From positions 8,804,001 through 8,868,000 of the forward strand of contig JAWHQI010000068.1 in the NCBI GenBank assembly GCA_033032865.1: a stretch of 64,000 nucleotides of DNA, given 5' to 3'. The first letter of the stretch is position 1, and every line of letters begins with the position of its first letter. Below are positions 56,270-64,000 of the stretch, one piece after another. The position numbers and the translations under genes are program-made. This DNA is from Dactylorhiza incarnata (Eukaryota; Streptophyta; Magnoliopsida; Asparagales; Orchidaceae). Under the pieces are notes generated by a model that saw only the letters and a list, made by a program, of their open reading frames with translations, was not told the DNA's origin and searched no databases.

Positions 56270-57450
56270 CTATTTCCACCTACCACGACCTCGCACTCCT
56301 GACCGCGGCGGAATCCTAGGGTAGTGATACGCGTTGTCGGCGCGCGCCTCGCATTGAATTAAGCGAGCATAATCATCCACTCGCGTGAGATGCGTCCCTG
56401 GGGAGGTGGCAGTCTAGCCAATATCTTGCGGAATCTCGGCGCGGAGCCACACGCACTCATCCAGCAAGGCGGCGTGCCACTCCTCGGCAATTTCCCTATC
56501 CCTCTTCGCTTGAAGGTGAAGATCCTGCAGCATTCGTCCTAGTTTCTGAAACTATTCTGAGGTTTGCTTCTTCATGGCCTCAGGATCCCGCGGGTCGCCC
56601 AGGAAATCATCCATTTGCTCCGGCAAGGGGAGGGGCGACATCTCTTCCTCCCCAAAGTCAGAGTCGGAGGGGAGAGTCTCGAAATTACCTGTGAACAAAT
56701 CTAAGCATCGATAGCCATTAGCGAGACTTTCCCTTAATAGCATGGAGAGCGACGTCTCAACAGGTGCAGCAAAATAATTACCAGCAGGCGGGCGAGAAGT
56801 AGTAGGTCGGTCCTGAAAGAGAGTTGTTAAGGGGAGCGAGACGGACTTCCCATGACCACCGCGTCGCATCACGTCGTCGGCAAGGGCAGTCGGGGCCAGT
56901 CGCGAGCCACCAAAACCCTCCCCCCATAGGAGATTGAATCCCAGGGTGTTAAGGGTTGTGTCGGGAGGTACCGGGGTCTGAGGTCGCGAGATTTGATGAC
57001 CTGGAGTCGCACGGGGGGAGGCTGTAAGAAGTAAAATGAGAAATATCCGACAAAAAGTTATTCTGGGCATGTGAGAGTGAGACACTCACCAGCAGCTTTT
57101 CCGTTAACAAGATTAGTCCTCGCCGGAGGATCAAGGCGAGGCTAGGTTAAGTCTTCTCCCGCATCCTGATCGGTAGTGTGCAAGTCCTGCAGTCAGACGA
57201 GGTTTAGAGAAACCAAATGAATAGTTAAGCGAGAAGGATAGTCATTTAGCTTTTAGTGGGCCAATCGTCAGGAGAGGAATCCAGCAGTACGACCCTGTCC
57301 CCCTAGGGGTATGCGGATCGGTTTCGCATTTTTCATCATGGATGCAGGAGTGGTCTGGCGAGTCATCCAGGAGGCAGCGTTGGCCATAGTTGAGAGCTCG
57401 CCCGCCTTGGACGCTCTCAGGTGAGCCTGTAGTTCTTCGAAAAGAGGCAT
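56270..57450 (-). pseudogene. Antisense gene 1, copy F, broken
   Basis: Starts MPLFEELQAHLRASKAGE, comparable to the B N-terminus. A shift at a five-G run near 57300 breaks exon 1 before LLDSSPDD. The later exon keeps EEEMSPLPLPEQMDDFLGDP (B: MSPPPSPSQIEDFLGDP). The C-terminus has RGRGRWK followed by TAG at 56270-56272, where A and B continue with Trp-Leu-Pro; one base change from TGG explains it. Confidence 0.65.
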
Positions 57451-57520
57451 TCTCCTGCAGATACAATGTAAAGGGGTGGAATAAGAGAGGATAATGGCGT
57501 GCATCACCCCAGCTTGAGAG

Positions 57521-57528
57521 TATTTATA
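57521..57528 (-). promoter_or_regulatory. TATA box of antisense gene 1, copy F
   Basis: The minus strand reads TATAAATA, 78 bp before the ATG at 57450, exactly the spacing in B. Confidence 0.65.
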
Positions 57529-57629
57529 GCGGTGGGGTGGGGCCCACAAAAAAGATTCCCGACATATCAGCAGTCACCGGTGAACATCCAGGGTTGGATG
57601 AGTCTTTGCAAGCTTAGAGTAACTTCACA

Positions 57630-57643
57630 AAGAGTAGGGATTG
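57630..57643 (+). promoter_or_regulatory. Polypurine tract, copy F
   Basis: aagagtagggattg directly before the 3' LTR; it differs from A and B by C to T within agcggg. Confidence 0.7.
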
Positions 57644-58340
57644 TGTACAACTCCGTGTTTCCTGAGGAGGTATGGCCTGAAGATTAGTAATTTGGGCTGG
57701 AAGAGGTCATCTCGCCACTAAGGAGTCGCGAGAGCTAGGGGGTATGGGCCGAGGGGAGCTCGCAGGAGAGAATGCGAGACCTGGCCTCAGCGGTTGTCGC
57801 CAGAAGGAGGGCGAGTGGGGCCTTCGCAGAGTGCTCTCCTAAAAGGGGTTTCGCGAGTGGAGTTCTCGCAGGCCACTTGCCCGTAGGCTAAGCAGGTGAA
57901 ATTACCCCTCTGCCCCTGGTGGACTGCAGTTAGCCCCTCCAAACAGCAGAGTTTGGCTGTTAGCAGACCAAATTGGGGTGCATTTAGTAAAACAATGAGG
58001 TGGAACTCTGCTATTAGCAGACCACGAACAAAAAACTATAAATAGACCTTGAAGGGCACCTTGGGAGAGGATTCCGATCTCAGACTCTGAGCTTCTTCCT
58101 CCCTAGGTTACTTTGGTTTAGCTCTCCATCTCTCCAAGGTGCCCAGTCTCAGCTTTGGCTTGGGAGGGGAAGCGCTCAACGATCTTCCGAGTTTGTGGTG
58201 GGACCTCCTCACTATGACTAAGGTCTAAGTCTAGTTCCGAATCTCCGGTCCGCTCCTTCCGAGGGATCAGTAAGGGCTAGCTGCCCCTCAACTTGTTGAG
58301 GGCCCGAGCTTCACAAGAGACCAAGAAATTGGTTTCAACA
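57644..58340 (+). repeat. Copy F 3' LTR, 697 bp
   Basis: tgtacaactcc to ggtttcaaca. TATA box at 58037-58044. Most differences from the 5' LTR are C/T or G/A, as expected for decay of methylated DNA. Confidence 0.92.
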
Positions 58341-58903
58341 CCAGGCATCAGCCTTTTGAGCAGCTTAGAGAAGAGTACTGGTTCTTTATCAGTGTCATCA
58401 GATTCTGTTGTGCTTGCATCAAAAGCTTCATTGTCTTCAGAGATATTCTGAATTATTTGAGTCTTGTCCTTGGTACTTCTCAAGCTTTCAGCCTTAAGAG
58501 CCATGGGCCTTTCTCTGGTGTTCCCCCTTGAGTTTTCTTCTTCAGTTCCCTCTATGTAGACCACCAAGGAATCCCACATTTCTTTTGCTGTTTTGCAATG
58601 AATTATGTTCTGAAATGCAGAATCATCAATTGCATTTTCAAGTATGTGTTTTGCTCTCTTATCCCTAGTTACCAAGTTTACTTCATCCTTGGTAAACTGA
58701 GACAAACTTTTAGGGACTGAAGGAGTTGTTGGAGTCATTGAGACAGTCATGGGAACATAAGGACCCTCTTCAACAACCATTGATATTTTGGGATCTGAAG
58801 CTTCCATGAACAACCTGACTCCTTGCTTCTAGATGACAAAGTTCTCTTTGGTGCAGATGGACAGCTTCATTGATCTCATCTCTTTATGATGCTCACCATC
58901 CAT
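58341..58903 (-). pseudogene. gag: E gag, N-terminal part, broken
   Basis: Likely ATG at 58903 (MDGEHHKEM), then KLSICTKENFVI and a TAG at 58829-58831 where relatives have Trp, then KQGVRLFMEASDPKISMVVE. The UBN2-type Copia gag core is present: DKRAKHILENAIDDSAFQN and KTAKEMWDSLVVYIEGTEE. An acidic region follows and the gene is cut at 58341 by Tat copy F; it resumes at 45209. Confidence 0.8.
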
Positions 58904-58970
58904 TGAATGATCACAACCCAATAAACCTGTAGATCTTGTTCTAAGTTGTTAAGCCTTTGAACTCAACCTA

Positions 58971-58982
58971 GCTTTGATACCA
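58971..58982 (-). promoter_or_regulatory. Primer binding site of E, tRNA-Met type
   Basis: The plus strand reads gctttgatacca, i.e. TGGTATCAAAGC on the minus strand: the initiator tRNA-Met site with one change (TGGTATCAGAGC). Two bases from the LTR end. Confidence 0.82.
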
Positions 58983-58984
58983 AT

Positions 58985-59707
58985 TGAAAGATATGGGTTG
59001 TTAATAATACACCTAGGGGGAGGGGTTATTAGGTGTTTTCAATGATAATTGCTACTTCAAAAATCTAGCTAGCACATCACAGAAACAACATAGAAAACAC
59101 ACAGGATTTATAGTGGTTCCCTTCAAGACAATGTGTCAAGAGGTACTCCACTATCCCTCCCACCTATCTAGTAGTGTGATAGACTAGACAACTTCTCCAA
59201 CTCAGATCTCTTCTCAATAATCAGATCTTACAGCTTAGGTTCACACATAACCCTACCAAGCTCAGACTTTACAAGTCTTACAATAACTCAGAACTTCACC
59301 AAGATCCTACCAAACAAAGACTCTACAAGTCTTACAATAACTTAGATCTTCAACAAGATCCTACCAAACTCAGGCTCACAAAGAACCCTGCAAGGCTTAG
59401 GCTCACACAGAACCTTACCAACACTAAGATCTATTACAAGATCTTACCAGCTCAGGCTCACAAAGAACCCTACCAAACAAGAAGGATGTTGTTATGTTGT
59501 AGAAGAGAAGGATTCAATATATAAGATTTGAATAGCATGACTTCTTCTTCTTCTTGCAACTGTAAGTCCAGAGATCTTTGAATCTCTGTACTGTTCTTAA
59601 GAAACTTCTTCAGAGAAATATCTAATGGACTTTGCAATCAGGGAAGAAGATTCTTTCTTTCTCTTTGATCTTCACAGTACAACAGCGAAGTCTTCTTTTT
59701 CAGTACT
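58985..59707 (-). repeat. E 5' LTR, truncated by element G
   Basis: Starts tgaaagatatgggttgtta and matches the 3' LTR from 38520 until ttcagtact (59707), where G begins. The U3 half with the palindromes is therefore not present at this side within the window. Confidence 0.86.
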
Positions 59708-61066
59708 TGATAGTTTATAGGTATGTAGTCTAATTCACTTGAAGGGGGGGTGTATATAGGTCTCTTTGAGTTTTACTTAATTATTTCTAGCAGTTAAGGA
59801 ATAGTAAATAAAAGCTCAAGCACACACAGTTGGTTATAGTGGTTCCCCAAGACAGTGTGTCTATGGGTAGTCCACTTTCCCTCTAAACCTTTCTAATAGA
59901 GTGTTAGACTAGGCAAACTCCACCAATCTCAGCTCCTAGAGCTTACGACACAGGACCCTCTAGATCTCTCAGGATTGCTCCAAGCCCTACCTCAAGCCTA
60001 ACTGTCCTACTAACTCAGAGTGCTCCCACTCCTACAACTCAGAGATCTCCTTTATCTCCTACCTCATGCCTATCAAAAAGCCCTACTTCTCAGGCAAAAT
60101 GCCTTTAACTCAGGCTCAACAGCCCTACCAAACTCAGGCAATGTGCCTTACAGCTCAGGTTCAGCAACCATACAAACTCAGGCAATGTGCCTTACAGCTC
60201 CGGTTCAGAAACCCTACAAACTTAGGAAATGTGCCTTTCAAGTTCTAAACTACACAGTTCCTACAATGAGTAAATGTTTAGCTTACAACAGTTGACAGCA
60301 GTAGTATAATGTCTTCTGTTGTTCATGCACAGCTGGTGCTACTTTGAAGCTGGGCTGAATGAAATCTTCAGTCCTTGATTCTTTTTTATCCTTCTCTTTA
60401 GTAGAGGAGTAAAGATCTTCTTGCTCTTCTGGATAGAAGAGCTATCTTCTCTCCTTATTTCTTCTAGCTGGTTTAGTTAGCAGATGGAGAGAAAGCTTGA
60501 AAGTCGTCAATGGAACAGTGATAATGGCTCTCTTCTTTTCAGCACCACAACATGCCCTTCTGAAAGTGCCCTAGGTTGTTCTTTTATACTTCATTTATCT
60601 TCAATGACTCATAGAAAGGGCCTTGAACTTTGGAAGAGAATAGAAAACTTTATCTTTCCTTTACAGCTGATTGCGCCAAAAGCACGTCCCGCTAGTGTCG
60701 TCTTCCTGATTTGAATTTGTCTCAGCAGTTGGGCTGAGACAGTCTTTCATCTCAGCGGTTTAGCTATCTTGGTCTCAGCGGATCTGCTGAGACATATAGT
60801 CTTCTCAGCGGATTTTGTCTATTTGTAGCTCAGCTGAGGCAGACCTCTTCTTAGCGGCTCCTTGCCTCGTCTCAGCGGTTCCACTGAGACAGTGAGTTCT
60901 TCTCAGCGATTTTGACAACAAACCACTGTCCTTATTCCAGTGCTTGGAATATCTTAACCCTACATATTCCTGAAGCAAAATAGGGTTTATCAAATACAAT
61001 ATGTACTTAGCATTGTGGGTGATGCCTCTTCAAATCAAGGGAACATTGAGGGCAATATTCCCAACA
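59708..61066 (-). repeat. G 3' LTR, 1359 bp
   Basis: The plus strand runs tgatagtttatagg to attcccaaca. Contains direct repeats of aactcaggcaatgtgcctta (60115-60240) and a palindromic cluster in U3. The partner LTR is not in the window. Confidence 0.8.
60715..60915. repeat. TCTCAGCGG / CTGAGAC inverted-motif cluster in U3 of G
   Basis: tctcagcgg recurs near 60749, 60773, 60805, 60874 and 60902. In three cases it is followed by an inverted partner, e.g. tctcagcggatctgctgaga and tctcagcggttccactgaga, giving short hairpins. The cluster lies about 150-350 bp from the LTR 5' end. Confidence 0.78.
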
Positions 61067-61078
61067 ATCTCCCCCTAT
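61067..61078 (-). promoter_or_regulatory. Polypurine tract, element G
   Basis: The minus strand reads ATAGGGGGAGAT just before TGTTGGGAATAT, the same as in E. Confidence 0.83.
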
Positions 61079-61450
61079 TGGAAGAAGGCAGAACATTCCC
61101 AATGCTAAGATACATAACCAACAAAAACTTAAAATGTAAATGTATTACATAGCAACATGATATCATATAAATGTTGACATTCATTTGGCATCAAAAAAAT
61201 GTCATGATAGTTTATTTTCATGACAACATAACAACATTGTTTATCAAAACAATAACATTGTTAATTAATTATGTCTAGGCATCAAAGAATATATAAAGCA
61301 ATAATACTAAATAATATTAAGCTTTGACTAAGATTAGACTATAACACAAACCAATTGATTCAACAAAACTTTCATTTTCATTCATGTCATGATGTTGAAG
61401 CATAGTTCAAATTACAGTTAGATTTCCTGAAAAACTAAATACATTAATTT
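61079..61450. other. G internal region between extra ORF and LTR
   Basis: About 370 bp, AT-rich, no gene seen. Confidence 0.45.
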
Positions 61451-64000
61451 AAGGTTTTCTCATCTTTGAAGATGTTGAGCATTCAACATTGTCAGCAACA
61501 ACTTCTTTCCCCTTTGTAGTGGCCTCCTTGTCTTTAGCAGTAGTAGCATCCTTGGTTTCAGCAGCAGCATCCTTGGCTTCTGCAACAACATCCTTATCAG
61601 CAGTGTCCTTTTCAACATTTGCTGCTTCTATCTCAGGTAGCTTCTTTTTATTTTTCTTGCCTCTTGAAGTACATGTATGGCTTTGGAATGTACCTAGAAG
61701 GCATCCTTCTTGGGTTGTGCTTTTTCACAAGATTTTCCTTGAAGATTCTCTCCCTTCTTGTGTTCCTTTCCAGGTGCTTTATCCACTCTTCAGCTGGATA
61801 GATTCTATCAATATCCTTGCACCCTTGACCATGTCTTAGCTAGGCATTCATAATGATACTCTTGGATTCTTCACTCCAGTATTCATAATTTGGGTCTATG
61901 CCCTGCTCATCCTTTTGCTTAGCCATATATTCTTTAGCTAGCATTATTTGTTCTCTTTTTCTTCTCTTTGGCAATAAACATTCTGAGCAATTTTGGCCTG
62001 CCCCTCAAAGTCAAAATCTTCTTTCCTGTAATTATCCAGCATGGGCAGATTGAGGGCAACCATGGTTCCTTGTAGAACTTGGAGAGCCAATTCTGAAATG
62101 GTCTCAGCATTGGCCACCTCCCCCTTTCAAACTTCTTCAATTATATTAGCTTCTAGGGTCTGGAAGACAGCAGCTACAGAACCTGAGATGGTCAGGAAAG
62201 CATCTTCCAAATCAGATTTCATCTCATCCTTCATTTTCTCTGCCTCACTAATCATTGTGGTGACAGTATTCCAGACATACTCTTCTATATGATTGGAGGC
62301 TTTTTTATAACCTCATCGGTTTTGCTTACATAGTTCTTTACACAGGACATATCTTGATCAGACATTTGGAGTTGTTTGTCCATTGACCCTAGGATTGTAC
62401 TCTAAGCACCACCGACTTTTCTTCCATGTCAAACCATTTAGTCATTGTTTATTAAGGAAGGCAGTTTCTTCCTTAATTTCTTTCACTTAAGTCATGATTT
62501 CTTCCTTTAAAGACAAGATTGAGCTGTCAATGTAATTCTTTATTGAAAGCATATGATTTTCAATTACTGTATTGATGGAGCTGAGCAGCTTTTCATAGGA
62601 TATTGCTGATGTGGAGGGGACATCAACTACTATATTGAACTCCTCCACATCCTGAGCAGGGATTTGCTCCCCCTCAGCTAGATCACTAGGCTGAGCAGCA
62701 ACCTGATAGTCTGCAGCTCTTTTCCTTTCCTCTTCAGCAATTCTTTCTTGCTCCCCCTCACTTGGAGCATTATCATTTTCCTTATCAGGAGTAGTCCTCT
62801 GCTTCTCACCGTCAGATGATGGATCACCATTGTCTTGATTATCTCCCATGTAGTTTGCTGGTTCAGCAGGAATTTGTTTAATTCTTTGCTCTAGATTGAA
62901 AATAAATAAGTCCATCTCACCTTGAAGATCAACACGAGCATTGCCTTCATCATCCCCATTGTCTTCCGAGGAGGAGTGTATGATCTGCACACATTTATCA
63001 GCAGTGGCAGGATTGGAGGAATCATAAGTAGTGTGATCTTATTCATGTCCTTCTGACATGACCTTAATAACAGCAACAACAACATCTTCATTCTTTTGAT
63101 GCTCTTTCTCAGCAGCATCCTCTTTTTACCTACCATGCTCTTTCTTAGCAGCATGGTCTACATGACCTTAAGTGTCATGTTCTCCTTCTTGATCCTTTGG
63201 AGTACAGCTGGCTGGTTCCTGATTGTCCACAGCTGGGACATTGCCTTTTGCCTCTAACTCAGTATCAAAGCAGTCCATCCTTGCTTTCTTCAGCCCTTTT
63301 ACCAAGGCCTTCTTTTCTCCTTGGGCTCTAATGGTTGTCTCATTGGGAGGACCCTTGAGAATATGTCCAGGGTCTTTATGTCCATTCTTTTCAAGTAAAG
63401 GAGGTTTATTCCTTTTGATTTGTCAAACATGTTTGGATAGGTTTTTAAGAGGTAGAGGGAGAGAATTCTGTCTTGGTTGGGGGCCTGCAGACATTCCCTT
63501 ATCCTTTGAAAGATCACCTCAACCCAAGGTGTCTTCATCTTCAGAATAACTCTTGACATCAACTCAAACATGTGTTTGGATATGGTGTCTTGTGATCCTA
63601 GCTTACACAATATTTCTTTTCCAACTATATCAGAGAGCAGTTTGCCTCTCTGATTGAAGAACTTTCTCTTGAGTGAGCCAATCTTGGCATCACTATATTC
63701 ACACCATTGGATTGCTTGGTCTTTGTCTTTTTCAGAAATTGCTTCTTCCTCTTCTTCACTGCAAGAGGTCAGCTGAATGCCTTCTCTATTTTCCAAAGGG
63801 AGTTTTTTTATCTTTATACTCCCTATCTTGCTTTTGATTGAAGAGTTGGATGAGGACATCTTGGCACTGAAGAAGAATTCTAGAACTTTAGTTCTGAGAA
63901 TTACAGTTGGCTCAAATAACACACAATCCAGTCCTTGATCAGAAAGAAGTTGAATCACTTCTCTTATCTCTGCAGGAGCATGTTGAAATCCATTTCTAAC
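61451..64000 (-). pseudogene. G extra ORF downstream of pol, partial and broken
   Basis: From the window edge: EVIQLLSDQGLDCVLFEPTV, then LEFFFSAKMS (E: LEFFQGAK), acidic region, FFNQRGKLLSDIVGKEILCK (near 63650), FELMSRVILKMKTPWVEVIF. A stop near 63299 splits it. Middle: Glu/Asp/Ala-rich low-complexity (62487-63000) with a possible coiled coil. C-terminal half: EEYVWNTVTTMISEAEKMKD, DAFLTISGSVAAVF, NIIEEV then a TAG near 62127, then KGEVANAETISELALQVLQG and a Lys/Glu-rich tail near 61900. Total span about 830 codons. Function unknown. The position fits the extra or env-like ORF of SIRE-group elements; I see no clear membrane segment. Confidence 0.65.

Larger units (their letters stand above)
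45210..58340 (+). mobile_element. Tat-lineage retrotransposon copy F, full length, old
   Basis: A 13,131-bp plus-strand element inside the gag gene of E. The flanks ccacg (45205-45209) and ccagg (58341-58345) are a target duplication with one change. The LTRs are 698 and 697 bp and differ at roughly 40-45 sites by eye (about 6%), so F is much older than B. The order of parts is the same as in A and B. Every sense gene has nonsense codons or shifts. Confidence 0.9.
38520..59707 (-). mobile_element. SIRE-like Copia element E, degenerate and interrupted
   Basis: Minus-strand element: 5' LTR from 59707 (truncated) to 58985, tRNA-Met-type primer site, gag with UBN2-type domain and coiled coil, Copia protease motif, then a large deletion of integrase and reverse transcriptase, an extra ORF, polypurine tract and a 1855-bp 3' LTR. 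Gag is split by Tat copy F (45210-58340). A long gag, long LTRs and an ORF after pol fit the SIRE/Maximus group. Confidence 0.82.
59708..64000 (-). mobile_element. SIRE-like Copia element G, 3' part (runs off the window)
   Basis: Minus-strand element: extra ORF from the window edge, non-coding stretch, polypurine tract, 3' LTR at 61066 to 59708. It interrupts the 5' LTR of E. The LTR sequence differs from E, but the polypurine tract and extra ORF are related. Flank 59703-59707 is gtact. Confidence 0.8.

Noticed and set aside
60020..60295. 91-codon ORF rich in Leu/Ser in the G LTR
   Set aside because: It is produced by the direct repeats of the LTR (aactcaggcaatgtgcctta).
1..64000. Host protein-coding gene
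   Set aside because: Nearly every segment can be assigned to an LTR element or its flank. The only multi-exon genes are inside Tat elements and recur in each copy.

Overview
This window is plant nuclear DNA made entirely of nested LTR retrotransposons. I see no host gene, rRNA, tRNA or CRISPR array. The lineages present (Athila-like, Tat-like with two RNase H domains, Del/Tekay-like chromovirus, SIRE-like Copia) are plant-specific. The primer sites match plant tRNA-Asp and initiator tRNA-Met. The species cannot be named from the sequence.

Layout: 1-5849 is the 5' part of an Athila-like element on the minus strand (pol, gag, PBS, 1.6-kb LTR). It sits inside the integrase of Tat copy A, whose 3' part follows (5850-13223, plus strand). 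Next comes a remnant of an older Tat element, called A2 here (13224-14707). A long-LTR chromovirus D (minus strand) starts at 14708. Its 3' LTR is split at 15930-29280 by Tat copy B, which is young and nearly intact (minus strand; two 1300-bp LTRs; 5-bp target duplication CTCAG). D continues to 37196, where an LTR-like piece H (37197-38519) begins. SIRE-like Copia element E (38520-59707, minus) follows H. E is split by Tat copy F (45210-58340, plus strand, old, many stops). A second Copia element, G (59708 to the window end, minus), interrupts the 5' LTR of E.

The three Tat copies share one plan: LTR, gag, PR-RT-RNaseH, archaeal-type RNase H, integrase, a tandem array of 95-97-bp units, two genes on the opposite strand, LTR. 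The antisense genes are the most interesting content. In B both can be assembled into uninterrupted frames through GT-AG introns: about 342 aa from four exons, and about 579 aa from four exons. Each has a TATA box upstream at a spacing similar to that in A and F. The larger protein resembles the 'putative gypsy type transposon' family. The smaller one I do not recognise; it ends in a conserved Arg/Gly-rich GRWKWLP motif.

A second theme is in the LTRs. The U3 part of Athila, A, B, E and G each holds its own cluster of short palindromic motifs, different in sequence in each family. E carries a related cluster plus a TATA box just before its extra ORF, which looks like an internal promoter.

Most sense-strand genes are broken by nonsense codons, homopolymer frameshifts or deletions. 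All splice models, ages and domain limits were read by eye and are inferences.
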